NCBI GenBank assembly: GCA_963779805.1
Contig: CAVZZN010000002.1
Span: 248,001 to 312,000, forward strand
From: CAIWHR01 sp963779805
Lineage (GTDB): Bacteria; Pseudomonadota; Gammaproteobacteria; Burkholderiales; Casimicrobiaceae
Length of the DNA: 64,000 bases
Direction: 5' to 3'
A program made the position numbers and the translations under genes. Numbering within the stretch: the stretch's first letter is position 1; every line of letters begins with the position of its first letter. This document shows positions 7,552 to 17,889 of the stretch, piece by piece. The notes below the pieces were generated by a model. The model was not told the origin of the DNA. It made no database searches and worked only from the letters and a program-made list of their open reading frames with translations.

Positions 7552-10374
7552 ATGGAACTCCCGAAAAGCTTCGAGCCGCTCGCCATCGAGCAAAGGTGGT
7601 ACCCCTTCTGGGAGAGCCACGGCCTGTTCAAGCCGTCGATGGATCCGGCGGCACGGCCCTTCTGCATCCAGCTGCCGCCGCCGAACGTCACCGGCACGCT
7701 GCACATGGGGCACGCGTTCCAGCAGACGCTGATGGACATCCTCGTGCGGTATCACCGCATGGACGCAGACAACACGCTCTGGCAGATCGGGACCGATCAC
7801 GCGGGCATCGCGACACAGATCGTCGTCGAGAACCAGCTCAAGGCGAAGGCGCAATCGCGGCATGACCTCGGCCGTGAGGCATTCATCGAGCGCGTGTGGG
7901 CGTGGAAGGAGGAGTCGGGCTCCACGATCACGCGCCAGATGCGTCGGCTCGGCACTTCCGGCGACTGGTCACGCGAGCGCTTCACGATGGACCCGGGCCT
8001 CTCGGCCGCGGTGCTCGAGACGTTCGTTCGGCTGTACGAGGACGGCCTCATCTATCGCGGCAAGCGCCTCGTCAACTGGGACCCCGTGCTCGGGACTGCC
8101 GTCTCCGACCTCGAGGTCGAGAACGAGGAGGAGACCGGCAAGCTGTGGGAGATCCGGTATCCGCTCGCCGACGGCAGCGGCTCGCTCACGGTCGCGACCA
8201 CGCGGCCCGAAACGATGCTGGGCGACGTCGCCGTCGCGGTGAATCCCGAGGACGAGCGCTACGCGCATCTCGTCGGCAAGGCGGTCGAGCTGCCGCTGAC
8301 CGGACGCACCCTCCCGATCATTGCGGATGCGTATGTCGACAAGACGTTCGGTACCGGCTGCGTGAAGATCACGCCGGCGCACGACTTCAACGACTACGAC
8401 ATCGGCCAGCGTCACGGCCTCGCGCCGATCAGCATCCTCGATCTCGACGCGACGGTTAACGCGAATGCGCCGGAGCGCTACCGCGGCCTCGATCGCTATG
8501 TCGCGCGCGAGCGCGTGCTCGAGGATCTGAAGGCGGCCGGGCTCCTCGTCGGCGAGAAGGCGCACAAGATGATGGTGCCGCGCTGCGGGCGCTCCGAGGC
8601 CGTCGTGGAGCCCATGCTCACGGACCAGTGGTTCGTGGCGATGACCAAGCCAGCGCCCGCGGATCATCCGTTCTTCCCGGGTCGCACGATCCGGGACATC
8701 TGCCTCGCCGCCGTCAACGCGAGCCTGCCCGATCCCGAAGGCGGCGCCCCGCAGACCGTCCGCTTCGTGCCGGACCATTGGGTCTCCACCTACAACCATT
8801 GGCTCGAGAACGTGCACGACTGGTGCATCTCGCGCCAGCTGTGGTGGGGTCATCGCATTCCGGCGTGGTACGACGGCGAGGGCAACGTGTACGTCGCGCG
8901 CAATGCGCAGGACGCGGCGGCCAAGGCCGGCAAGCCGGTCTCGGCGCTGCGCCAGGACGACGACGTGCTCGACACCTGGTTCTCTTCGGCGCTGTGGTGC
9001 CATTCGACGCTCGGCTGGCCCGCGCCGACGCCGGAGCTGAAGGCATTCCTGCCGAGCTCCGTGCTCATCACCGGCTTCGACATCATCTTCTTCTGGGTCG
9101 TGCGCATGGTGATGATGACGACCTACTTCACCGGCAAGGTGCCCTTCCGCGACGTGTACATCAACGCGATCGTGCGCGACGAGGAAGGCCAGAAGATGTC
9201 GAAGTCGAAGGGCAACGTGCTCGATCCGCTCGATCTCATCGACGGGACCGACCTCGAGTCGCTGGTGCAGAAGCGCACCTACGGGCTGATGCTGGAGAAG
9301 CAGCGCGACGCGATCGAGAAGCGCACGCGCAAGCAGTTCCCGGACGGCATCCCGGCCTTCGGTGCGGACGCGGTGCGCTTCACGTTCGCGAGCCTCGCCA
9401 CCTTCGGGCGCACGCTCAACTTCGACTTGAGCCGCTGCGAGGGCTATCGCAACTTCTGCAACAAGCTCTGGAACGCCACGCGCTTCGTGCTGATGAACGT
9501 GAGCGGCAAGGACGTGGGCCTCGATGCCGATGCGCCGGTCACCGTGTCGGTTGCGGATCGCTGGATCGTGTCCGCGCTTCAGGACGCGGAGGCGGAGATC
9601 CGTACCCAGCTCGACGCGTACCGCTTCGATCTCGCGGCGAAGGCGCTGTACGAGTTCGTGTGGGAGAGCTATTGCGACTGGTACGTCGAGCTCGCGAAGG
9701 TGGATCTCGCGCAGGGCGACGAGGCCGCCCAGCGCGGCACGCGGCGCACGCTCGTGCGCGTGCTGGAGGCGACGCTGCGGCTCGCGCATCCGTTCATCCC
9801 GTTCATCACGGAGGAGCTGTGGCATGGCGTTGCGCCGCTCGCAGGCAAGACGGGCGAGTCGATCTCCGTGCAGCCGTATCCGCGCCCGGATGCCGCAAAG
9901 CGCGATGCCGCCGCGAGCGCACAGATCACGGCGCTGCAGGCATTGGTGGAGCAGTGCCGGTCGCTGCGCTCCCAGATGAACCTGTCGCCCGCGCAGAAAG
10001 TGCCGCTCAAGGTGATGGGCAGCGTTCCGGGCGTGCACGTCGATGCCATCGCGCCGTACGTGCAGGCGCTCGCGCGGCTGGCGAGCGTCGACGAAGTCAG
10101 GGAGCTCCCCGCGTCGGACGCTCCAGTCGCGGTGGTCGGCGACGTGCGGCTTATGCTGGAGGTGGCAGTCGATCGCGAAGCGGAGCGCGAGCGGATCGGC
10201 AAGGAGATCGCGCGGCGCGAGGCCGAAGTCGCCAGTGCGCGCGCCAAGCTCGCCAACGAAAGCTTCGTCGCCCGAGCTCCCGCAGCCGTGGTCGAGCAGG
10301 AGCGCAGCAGGCTCGCCGCGTCGGTCGCAACGCTCGAAAAGCTCCACGAGCAGCTCGCGCGCCTGTCGGCGTGA
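7552..10374 (+). CDS. valS: Valine--tRNA ligase
   Basis: ValS charges tRNA-Val with valine and edits mis-activated threonine. The 940-residue product has the class I synthetase HIGH-type motif as HMGH (about residues 50-53) after PPPNVTGTL, and the second signature GQKMSKSKGN (about 545-554). The CP1 editing domain lies between them (TTRPETMLGD, GTGCVKITPAHDFNDYD). The C-terminal tRNA-binding coiled coil (about 875-940, rich in Glu, Arg and Ala) is complete. The ATG at 7552 gives MELPKSFEPLAIEQRWYPFW. The gene has its own TATAAT and reads without interruption over 2.8 kb. Confidence 0.98.
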   Translation: MELPKSFEPLAIEQRWYPFWESHGLFKPSMDPAARPFCIQLPPPNVTGTLHMGHAFQQTLMDILVRYHRMDADNTLWQIGTDHAGIATQIVVENQLKAKAQSRHDLGREAFIERVWAWKEESGSTITRQMRRLGTSGDWSRERFTMDPGLSAAVLETFVRLYEDGLIYRGKRLVNWDPVLGTAVSDLEVENEEETGKLWEIRYPLADGSGSLTVATTRPETMLGDVAVAVNPEDERYAHLVGKAVELPLTGRTLPIIADAYVDKTFGTGCVKITPAHDFNDYDIGQRHGLAPISILDLDATVNANAPERYRGLDRYVARERVLEDLKAAGLLVGEKAHKMMVPRCGRSEAVVEPMLTDQWFVAMTKPAPADHPFFPGRTIRDICLAAVNASLPDPEGGAPQTVRFVPDHWVSTYNHWLENVHDWCISRQLWWGHRIPAWYDGEGNVYVARNAQDAAAKAGKPVSALRQDDDVLDTWFSSALWCHSTLGWPAPTPELKAFLPSSVLITGFDIIFFWVVRMVMMTTYFTGKVPFRDVYINAIVRDEEGQKMSKSKGNVLDPLDLIDGTDLESLVQKRTYGLMLEKQRDAIEKRTRKQFPDGIPAFGADAVRFTFASLATFGRTLNFDLSRCEGYRNFCNKLWNATRFVLMNVSGKDVGLDADAPVTVSVADRWIVSALQDAEAEIRTQLDAYRFDLAAKALYEFVWESYCDWYVELAKVDLAQGDEAAQRGTRRTLVRVLEATLRLAHPFIPFITEELWHGVAPLAGKTGESISVQPYPRPDAAKRDAAASAQITALQALVEQCRSLRSQMNLSPAQKVPLKVMGSVPGVHVDAIAPYVQALARLASVDEVRELPASDAPVAVVGDVRLMLEVAVDREAERERIGKEIARREAEVASARAKLANESFVARAPAAVVEQERSRLAASVATLEKLHEQLARLSA

Positions 10375-10486
10375 GGGTAGCCCCACCCGGACCGGCTTCG
10401 GCCTGCAGCTTTCCTTGCGCGCGTGCGTGCCCGGGAGTGCGCGCGTCCCGCCGCTCCCCGGTCGCTCGCTCGTCGTCGCGCTGCGC

Positions 10487-11740
10487 ATGCTGATGCTCGC
10501 GCACACGTTCCGCGCCCTGCGGCACCGGAACTATCGCCTGTTCTTCATCGGTCAGAGCCTGTCCAACGTCGGGACGTGGCTCCAGCAGGTCGCGATGGGC
10601 TGGCTCACGTATCGCCTGACCGAATCCGCCTGGATCCTCGGCGTCGTCGCGTTCTGCACGAACATCGGCATCCTCGTGCTGAGCCCGTTCGCCGGCGTCC
10701 TGGCCGATCGCGTCAACCGCCGGCGCGCATTGATGATCGCGCAAGGCATGATGCTGCTGCAGGCGGTGGTGCTCACCATCATCGTCGCGCTCGGGGTGGT
10801 GCAGGTCTGGCATCTCATCGCGCTTGCCCTCTGGCTCGGCCTTGCATGGGCCTTCGACGTGCCCTTGCGGCAGTCGATGTACTTCGTCCTGGTGCCCGAT
10901 CGCGAGGACCTGCCGAACGCGATCGCGCTCAACTCGTTCATGGTGAACGCCGCGCGCGTGATCGGTCCGGCCCTGGCGGGCGTGCTGCTCGCCGCCGTCG
11001 GGGAGGCGTGGTGCTTCGGGCTCAATGCCGCCAGCTTCGTGATCGTGATCACGATGATCGCGCGCCTGCGCTGGCCGCCGGAGCACCCGCACGCTCATCG
11101 CGGCGGCTGGTGGGCGAGCTGGCTCGAAGGCGCGCGCTACACGTTCGGGTTTGCGCCGATGCGCTCGCTCCTGATCCTGCTCGCGGTGCTGTCGTGGACG
11201 ATCGCGCCGTACTCGTCGCTGATGCCGATCTATGCGCGCGACGTGTACGGTGGCGGACCGAGCACGCTCGGGCTGCTGCTGTCGTGCGCGGGTGCCGGAG
11301 CCCTCGCGTGCATGGTGTACCTCGCCGGTCGCTCGAGCATCCGCGGCCTCGGTCGGGTGATCGGCGCGGGCGCATTCACCTGCGCGCTCGCGCTCGCGTC
11401 GTTCGCCTACCTGCGGATCTTTCCGCTCGCGCTCGTGCTGGTGTGCCTCGTCGGGGGCGGCCTCATCCTCGCCGCAGCGTCGTCCAACGTGATCCTGCAG
11501 ACGATCGCGGAGGATCGCCTGCGCGGTCGCGTGGCGAGCTTCTACACCATGTCCTTCCTGGGCATGGCGCCGCTCGGCAATCTCGCCGCCGGCGCGCTCG
11601 CGGGCCGCTTCGGGGCACCCGCCACGTTCGCGTTCAACGGCCTCGTGTGCCTCGGTGTCGCGTGCTGGTTCTGGCGGGCGCTGCCCCGGCTGCGGGTGGC
11701 GATGGAGCCCGCGTATCGCAAGCTCGGCATCGACGGCTGA
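10487..11740 (+). CDS. MFS transporter, EntS/MFS_3-like
   Basis: This is a 417-residue inner-membrane protein of the major facilitator superfamily with 11-12 predicted membrane segments. It starts MLMLAHTFRALRHRNYRLFFIGQSLSNVGTWLQ, a signature of the enterobactin-exporter-like branch (MFS_3). The loop motif GVLADRVNRRRAL follows the second membrane segment. The ATG at 10487 or 10493 is preferred because upstream codons are low-complexity shadow sequence. It follows valS by 112 bases on the same strand and may be read through from it. The substrate cannot be predicted; members export siderophores, drugs or metabolites. Confidence 0.88.
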   Translation: MLMLAHTFRALRHRNYRLFFIGQSLSNVGTWLQQVAMGWLTYRLTESAWILGVVAFCTNIGILVLSPFAGVLADRVNRRRALMIAQGMMLLQAVVLTIIVALGVVQVWHLIALALWLGLAWAFDVPLRQSMYFVLVPDREDLPNAIALNSFMVNAARVIGPALAGVLLAAVGEAWCFGLNAASFVIVITMIARLRWPPEHPHAHRGGWWASWLEGARYTFGFAPMRSLLILLAVLSWTIAPYSSLMPIYARDVYGGGPSTLGLLLSCAGAGALACMVYLAGRSSIRGLGRVIGAGAFTCALALASFAYLRIFPLALVLVCLVGGGLILAAASSNVILQTIAEDRLRGRVASFYTMSFLGMAPLGNLAAGALAGRFGAPATFAFNGLVCLGVACWFWRALPRLRVAMEPAYRKLGIDG

Positions 11741-11823
11741 CTCCATTACGCGAGTGACTCCGGCAACGCGCTGCGGTTGGGCGGAACCGATTGCAGGAGT
11801 TGCCGCGAGCAACGGGTTCGCGC

Positions 11824-12915
11824 TCAATCCACCCGCGCGATGTAGCCGGTCACTTCCTCGCGATCGTGATACAGCTGCTTCAGCACGAGCGTATGGCGCA
11901 CGCCCGCTTTCGCGAGCGCTTCCTCGATGAGCGACCGGCAGCGCACGACTTCCTCGTAGCGCCGCTTCATCGGCAGCTTGAGGTTGAAGATCGTGCGCCG
12001 CGCGTCACCCATCGCGATCCAGCGCGCGACGAGCGCGGCGATGCGCGATGGCTTCTCGACGATGTCGCACGTCATCCAGTCGACCGGCCGGCGCGGATGC
12101 CACGACAGGCCGTCCTCGCGCAGATGCTGGACCAGTGGGTCCTGCGCAACCGCGCCTTTGAGCGGGCCGTTGTCGACTGCGGTGACGCGCAGCCCGCGGT
12201 ACGCGAGCTGCCAGCTCCATCCTCCCGGCGCCGCGCCGAGGTCCACCGCACGCATGCCCGGCCGCACGAGCGATGCTTCGGCTTCGCCCAGGAAGGTGAG
12301 GAACGCTTCGGCCAGCTTGAGCGTCGAGCGCGAAGGCGCCCCCGGCGGCATGCGCACGCGCGGTATGCCCATCGGCCAAGGCGAGTCCTGCGCGGGATCG
12401 CTCGTGCCGACGATCGCGCGCTCGCGCGCGGTGAGCAGAACGTGCAGGCGCGGGCGTTGCCGTGCAGCCGCCAGGAGCACGCCTGCACCGGCGAGCTTCG
12501 CTTCGAGCAGCGGAGCGAGCCGGCGGCACAGGCCGGACAGCGTGCGGCCCTCGTCGCTGTCGGCGTGCTCGAGCCAAAGCGATCCATAGCTCGACTGCGG
12601 TGGCATTGCCGCGACGATCGGCCCGATGCGATCGGCGCCGGGCAGCGCGATCGCGCGACCCGTGGGTGAACATCGCCCGCACGAACACGGGCGGCGCGGT
12701 CTGCACCGCCGCCGACCAGCGTCGTGGGTCGAAGGATGGCAGCGCGCGCGACGACGAGCGCGCTGCGCGCGGAGGCCTCGCACTCGATGGGGGTCCTCGC
12801 GAGCGCCGCGACCGCCGCGAGGTCCTGCGCGGCCTCGGCTTCGAACCCGGGCCGGCAGTGAGCGACGACCGAGGCCGTCGCGTTCGGCGAGAGCTGCCGG
12901 CGTGGCCGGCGGCAC
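11824..12915 (-). CDS. rlmM: 23S rRNA 2'-O-ribose methyltransferase RlmM (three frame breaks in N-terminus)
   Basis: RlmM methylates the 2'-O of C2498 in 23S rRNA using S-adenosylmethionine. The C-terminal two thirds are intact: VRPGMRAVDLGAAPGGWSWQ is the SAM-binding motif, VTAVDNGPLKG follows, then DWMTCDIVEKPSRIA and IFNLKLPMKRRYEEV, which carry catalytic Asp and Lys residues of the K-D-K-E type. The N-terminal THUMP-like part is spread over three frames: AHCRPGFEAEAAQDLAA, then SFDPRRWSAAVQTAPPVFVR, then RAIALPGADRIGPIVAAM. Single-base removals near 12865, 12742 and 12667 would join them. The GTG at 12915 is the likely start, 15 bases after the rhlE stop, suggesting one transcript with rhlE. 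Confidence 0.85.
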   Translation of the reverse strand: MPPATPAALAERDGLGRRSLPARVRSRGRAGPRGGRGAREDPHRVRGLRAQRARRRARCHPSTHDAGRRRCRPRRPCSCGRCSPTGRAIALPGADRIGPIVAAMPPQSSYGSLWLEHADSDEGRTLSGLCRRLAPLLEAKLAGAGVLLAAARQRPRLHVLLTARERAIVGTSDPAQDSPWPMGIPRVRMPPGAPSRSTLKLAEAFLTFLGEAEASLVRPGMRAVDLGAAPGGWSWQLAYRGLRVTAVDNGPLKGAVAQDPLVQHLREDGLSWHPRRPVDWMTCDIVEKPSRIAALVARWIAMGDARRTIFNLKLPMKRRYEEVVRCRSLIEEALAKAGVRHTLVLKQLYHDREEVTGYIARVD

Positions 12916-12929
12916 CGTGCGCCCGGGAA

Positions 12930-14488
12930 TCAGACCTTCTCGGGCTCGGTCGTCGGCGGCCTGCGCAGCAGCGCCGCGACGGCCTGAGTCGCTCGGCGAT
13001 CGGGCGGCGGGGAGGCGGCGCCGTTACCCGCCGGACGCGGCTGATCGGGATTGAGCGCATAGGCGCGCTCGCGCTCTTCCTGGCGCGTGAGCCCCGTGCG
13101 TGGCTCGGTACGCACCTCGCTACCACCTCGCTGCGCACGTCGCTGCGCGTGCTGCGCACGTCGCTGCGCACGTCGCTGCGCACGTCGCTGCGCACGTCGC
13201 TGCGCGGCTCGGCGGGTGTTTCCTCGCGCCGCGGTGCTCGCGGCGCGCGAGTGCGCTCGCGTGCAGCGCTTCCGCCCCGTGCAGCGCCGCTTTCGCGAGG
13301 CGACGCACGCGTGCCGCGCTGCGCTGCGGCGCTCACGTCGAAGCCTTCGGGCACGACGAGCTCGATCTTCTTCTTGAGCAGCTTCTCGATCTCGTCGAGC
13401 AGGCGCTCTTCGTCGTGGGCGACGAACGAGACCGCCCGGCCCGACGCGCCGGCCCGGCCGGTGCGGCCGATGCGATGGATGTAGTCCTCGGGCACGAACG
13501 GCAGCTCGTAATTCACGACGAGCGGGAGGTCGTCGATGTCGAGGCCGCGAGCCGCGACGTCGGTGGCGACCAGCACCTGCAGCTTGCCGTCCTTGAACGC
13601 CTGCAACGCTTCCATGCGCGTCTGCTGGCTCTTGTCGCCATGGATCGCATCGGTGACGAGACCGTCGCGCTCGAGCTGGCGTGCAAGCCGCGAGGCGCCG
13701 TGCTTGGTGCGCACGAAGCACAGCACCTGGTTGAGGTTGCCGCTGCGCACGAGATGCGCGAGCAGCAGCCGCTTGGCATCCGTGGGGACCTTGTAGGCGG
13801 TCTGCGTCACCGTTTCGGCGGCCGTGTTGCGCTTGGCGACTTCGATCAGCTGCGGCTCGTTGAGGAGCGAATCCGCGAGCCTCTTGATCTCGTTGCTGAA
13901 GGTCGCGGAGAAGAGCAGGTTCTGGCGCTTCGCGGTCGCCGGCAGCAGCGCCATGATGCGCTTGATGTCCGGGATGAAGCCCATGTCGAGCATGCGATCG
14001 GCCTCGTCGAGCACGAAGATCTCGACCTGGCCGAGGTAGACGCTCTTCTGCTCGATGTGGTCGAGCAGGCGTCCGGGAGTGGCGACCAGGATCTCGACGC
14101 CCGCGCGCACGATGGGCAGCTGCTGCTTGATGTCGACCCCGCCGTAGACGACGGTGGACCGCAGGTTGCTGTGCTTGCCGTACGTCTTGATCGCTTCCTC
14201 GACCTGGATCGCGAGCTCGCGTGTCGGCGTGAGGATCAGCGCGCGCACCGGATGTCGCGCGGGCGACGGGCTGGTGTTGGCGAGCGGTGCGAGCTTGTGC
14301 AGGATCGGCAGCGCGAATCCGGCGGTCTTGCCCGTGCCGGTCTGCGCGCCGCCCATGACGTCGCGCCCGGCGAGAATCACCGGAATGGCCTGGGCCTGGA
14401 TGGGAGTGGGTGTGGTGTAGCCGGCTTCGGCCACGGCCCGCAATAGCTCGGGCGCGAGGCCGAGCTCGTCAAAGCTCGTGCTCTGCAT
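12930..14488 (-). CDS. rhlE: DEAD-box ATP-dependent RNA helicase, RhlE type (C-terminal frame breaks)
   Basis: This RNA helicase probably remodels rRNA or mRNA structure. The core is complete: Q motif region TPTPIQAQAIPVIL, Walker A AQTGTGKT, PTRELAIQ, TPGRLLDH, DEAD as VLDEADRMLDMGFIPD, SATFS, and the helicase C motifs TDVAARGLDIDDLP and HRIGRTGRAG. After about residue 385 the tail is disordered and includes tandem SDVR tetrapeptides. Two net insertions between about 13110 and 13165 move the frame, after which RQEERERAYALNPDQPRP to PTTEPEKV gives a normal RhlE-like end. The ATG at 14488 is preceded by AGGAGC and by a small perfect hairpin. Confidence 0.93.
13121..13206 (-). repeat. 12-base tandem repeats encoding SDVR in rhlE
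   Basis: A unit of 12 bases (GCACGTCGCTGC on the plus strand) is repeated, with four perfect consecutive copies and degenerate copies on either side. In the helicase frame it encodes (SDVR)n in the disordered tail. Both frame changes of the gene lie in or beside this array, so copy number and frame here could reflect polymerase slippage or assembly error. Confidence 0.85.
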
Positions 14489-14508
14489 GCATGCTCCTGA
14501 CGCGGCCT

Positions 14509-14524
14509 ACCGCTTTTTAGCGGT
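14509..14524 (-). promoter_or_regulatory. Hairpin in rhlE 5' leader
   Basis: ACCGCT and AGCGGT form a perfect 6-base-pair stem around AAAA (minus strand), ending 20 bases upstream of the rhlE ATG. Its position would place it just upstream of the ribosome binding site. A role is only inferred. Confidence 0.4.
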
Positions 14525-14700
14525 TTCCGGTCCAGGCAGCGAATCGCTGGGAAGTGTTGGCGCTTGCGCAAACCGGCGCTGGAGTGCGGCGACGGCGTGC
14601 GGCGGATGGGCGGTGACCGGAACGGCCGCCCGAATGCCGCAGTATACCGCAAGTTGCGTCGATTCCAAAATTCTGCTAGCCCGGCACCCCCGCGCCCAGC

Positions 14701-14706
14701 TATAAT
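14701..14706 (+). promoter_or_regulatory. typA -10 element
   Basis: A perfect TATAAT. The predicted transcription start is near 14713, which rules out the TTG at 14712 as a translation start and supports the ATG at 14774. No clear -35 hexamer is seen. Confidence 0.65.
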
Positions 14707-14773
14707 GCGGGTTGCCTTCAACGTCCCCTGGCGGGCGCTGCACCTCCTCGACCACGACCCAGATTCGGCCCGC

Positions 14774-16667
14774 ATGCCCTCCTCCGACCCAGCAACCAGC
14801 CCAAGCCAAGCCGAACGCCCAGGCCAAGCCGCTGCGCAACATCGCCATCATCGCCCACGTCGATCACGGCAAGACCACGCTCGTCGACAAGCTGCTCGTG
14901 CAGGCCGGGACCTTCGCCAAGCACCAGCACGTCACGGAGCGGATGATGGACAGCAACGATCTCGAGCGCGAGCGCGGGATCACCATCCTCGCCAAGAACT
15001 GCTCGATCCAGTACCGCGGCACGCGCATCAACATCGTCGACACGCCCGGGCACGCGGACTTCGGCGGCGAGGTGGAGCGGGTGCTGGGCATGGTCGACGG
15101 CGTGCTGCTGCTCGTGGACGCCGTCGAAGGGCCGATGCCGCAGACGCGGTTCGTGACCCTCAAGGCGCTGCAGCTCGGGCTGCAGCCGATCGTGGTGGTC
15201 AACAAGGTGGACCGGCCCGGCGCGCGCCCCGAGTGGGTCGTGAACCAGACCTTCGAGCTCTTCGATCGCCTCGGGGCCACCGACGCCCAGCTCGACTTTC
15301 CGGTGGTGTACGCGTCGGCGCTGAACGGCTGGGCGACGCTCGACGTCGCGCATGCGAAGGCCGGCAACACGCCCGATCGCGCGGACATGCAACCGCTGTT
15401 CGAGACCATCCTCAAGCACGTGCCCGCACCGGTGGGCGATCCGGAAGGCCCGCTGCAGTTCCAGGTGAGCGCGCTCGATTATTCGAGCTACGTCGGCCGC
15501 CTCGGCATCGGCCGCATTCGCCGCGGGCGCATGGTGCCGGGACAGGAGGTCGCGATCCTGCACGGCGCGCTCGCCGAGGGCGACGTGCCGCCGAAGGCGA
15601 AGATCGGCACCGTGTTCATGTTCTCCGGCCTCGAGCGCGTGCCGGTCGAGTCGGCGGAAGCGGGCGACATCGTGCTGCTCACCGGCGTCGAGGACCTCGG
15701 CATCGGGACCACGCTCGCCGCCGTGGATGTCCCCGAAGCGCTGCCGCCGATCAGCGTCGACGAGCCCACGCTGTCGATGTACTTCCAGGTGAACACCTCG
15801 CCGCTCGCCGGACGCGAAGGCAAGTACGTCACGTCGCGCAACCTGCGCGACCGGCTGTACAAGGAGACGCTCACCAACGTCGCGCTGCGCGTCGAGGACA
15901 CCGCCGACACCGATGCGTTCCTCGTGTCGGGTCGCGGCGAGCTGCATCTCACGATCCTGATCGAGAACATGCGCCGCGAGGGCTACGAGCTCGCGGCGTC
16001 GCGTCCGCGCGTGGTGCTGCGCGAGATCGGCGGCGTCACGTGCGAGCCGTACGAGCTGCTCTCGGTGGACGTCGAGGAGGTGCATCAGGGCGCGGTGATG
16101 GAAGCGCTCGGTCCGCGCCGGGGCGATCTCACCAACATGGAGTCCGACAGCCGCGGCCGCACGCGCCTCGACTACCGCATTCCCGCGCGCGGCCTCATCG
16201 GCTTCCAGGGCGAGTTCATGAACCTCACGCGCGGCACCGGTCTCATGAGCCACGTGTTCGACGGCTATGCGCCGGTGAAGGGCGACATCCCCGAGCGGCG
16301 CAACGGCGTGCTCGTCTCGCAGGAGGATGGCGATGCGGTCGCGTACGCGCTGTGGAAGCTGCAGGAGCGCGGGCGCATGTTCGTCGCGCCCGGCGAGAAG
16401 CTCTACGAAGGCATGGTGATCGGCATCCACAGCCGCGACAACGATCTCGTGGTGAACCCGATCAAGGGCAAGCAGCTCACCAACGTGCGCGCCTCGGGCA
16501 AGGACGACGCGATCATGCTCGTGCCGCCGATCCAGCTCACGCTCGAGTACGCGGTCGAGTTCATCGCCGACGACGAGCTGGTCGAGGTCACGCCCAAGTC
16601 GATCCGCATCCGCAAGCGCTACCTCAAGGAGCACGAGCGCAAGAAGGCGAGCCGCGAGGCGGCGTAG
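14774..16667 (+). CDS. typA: Translational GTPase TypA/BipA (frame break at start)
   Basis: TypA is a ribosome-associated GTPase of the EF-G family, involved in 50S assembly and stress responses. G motifs are all present: AHVDHGKTTLVDKLL, DTPGHADFGGE and NKVDRP. GITI in switch I, the EF-G domain III/V regions and the C-terminal TypA-specific domain follow, ending KRYLKEHERKKASREAA. The likely start is ATG 14774. Read literally, it leaves frame, but removing one C from the CCC at 14777-14779 gives MPPPTQQPAQAKPNAQAKP joined to LRNIAIIAHVDHGK. This extends the usual N-terminus by about 15 Pro/Ala/Gln residues. A TATAAT lies 68 bases upstream. Confidence 0.95.
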
Positions 16668-16723
16668 CCTCGACCTCGACCGGCTCGTCCGGGGCGATCG
16701 CTCGAGGGCAGCGCAGCGACGCG

Positions 16724-16757
16724 CCGATCGTCCCGAACAATCGTTCGGGACGATCGG
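16724..16757 (+). terminator. Perfect 15-bp hairpin after typA
   Basis: CCGATCGTCCCGAAC (16724-16738) pairs perfectly with 16743-16757 around an AATC loop. It lies 57 bases after the typA stop and 13 bases before the next gene. There is no T tract, so it may be a weak terminator or an RNA-processing or protein-binding site. Confidence 0.55.
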
Positions 16758-16769
16758 GTCACGCCTTCG

Positions 16770-17826
16770 ATGATGCACTCGCCAGGCTCGTCGCTGCCCC
16801 ACGCTCGACGCCGCGCTCGCGGAGCGTCTCGCCGCGATCGCGCTCGCCAACGTCGCGCAGGCCTACCCGCACAAGCTCGACCACGTCCTGACGGGCGACG
16901 CGGACAGCGTGCCGCCGCGCGTGCTGCATCCCGCGTTCCACGCGAGCTACGACTGGCATTCGTGCGTGCACATGCACTGGCTGCTCGCGCACCTGTATCG
17001 ACGCTTCCCGGCATTGCGGCAGCGCGCCGAGATCGCGGCCGTGCTCGACGCCCATCTCGCGCCGGACGCGATCGCAGGCGAATGCGCGTATCTCGCGCGG
17101 CCGGACACGCAATCGTTCGAGCGCACCTACGGCTGGGCGTGGCTGCTGGAGCTCGCGGCAGAGCTCGCCCGCGGCGGCGCGCAGTGCGCGCGCTGGGCGA
17201 CGGCGCTTGCTCCGCTTGCCGATGCGTTCGTGCACCGCTATCTCGCCTACCTGCCGCGCGCGGACTATCCGATCCGCTACGGCACGCATCCGAACAGCGC
17301 GTTCGGCCTGGCGCTCGCGCTCGACTATGCGGAGACTGCGCGCGACGAAGCGTTGCGCGCGCGGCTTCGTGCGAAGGCGCACGCCTGGTTCGACGACGAT
17401 GCCGCTGCCCCCGTCGCCTGGGAGCCTTCCGGCGCCGACTTCCTGTCGCCGGCGCTCATGGAGGCGGAGCTCATGCGACGCGTGCTCGATCCCGAAGCGT
17501 ACGGCGCGTGGCTTGCGCGCTTCCTGCCCGGCCTCGCACGGCGAGCGCTCGCGACGCTGCTCGTGCCGGCGCAGGTGTGCGATCGCGCCGACCCGCAGAT
17601 CGTGCATCTGGACGGGCTCAACCTTTCGCGCGCGTGGTGCTGGCGTGGCATCGCCGGAACGCTCGCGACCGACGATGCGCGGCAGGTCGTGGCGCGCGAA
17701 GCCGCGGTGGCGCATCTCCACGCGGGCCTGCAGGGACTTGCCAGCACCGAGTTCGTCGGCGTGCATTGGCTCGCGTCGTTCGCGGCGCTGGCGCTCGGTG
17801 CGCTCGATCCCCGGCAGGCCACGTAA
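16770..17826 (+). CDS. DUF2891 family protein (frame break near start)
   Basis: This is a conserved protein of unknown function with an all-helical fold related to six-hairpin glycosidase-like proteins. The intact part includes LHPAFHASYDWHSCVHMHWLL, ERTYGWAWLLELAAEL, YGTHPNSAFGLALALDY and SEF-type C-terminal motifs such as GVHWLASFAALAL, matching DUF2891. The conserved N-terminus (TLDAALAERLAAIALANVAQAYPHKLDH) is in another frame. Removing one C from the CCCC at 16797-16800 joins it to MMHSPGSSLP, making the ATG at 16770 the start. The corrected protein is about 351 residues. It sits between typA and rmuC on the same strand; its substrate is unknown. Confidence 0.82.
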
Positions 17827-17889
17827 GGCGCACGGACCGGCGGCCGGTGGCGCACGGCCTGAGCCACACCGCTGCTAGAATCGTCAGCC

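Noticed and set aside
13121..13206. CRISPR-like array
   Set aside because: The units are contiguous 12-base coding repeats without spacers, inside a helicase gene.
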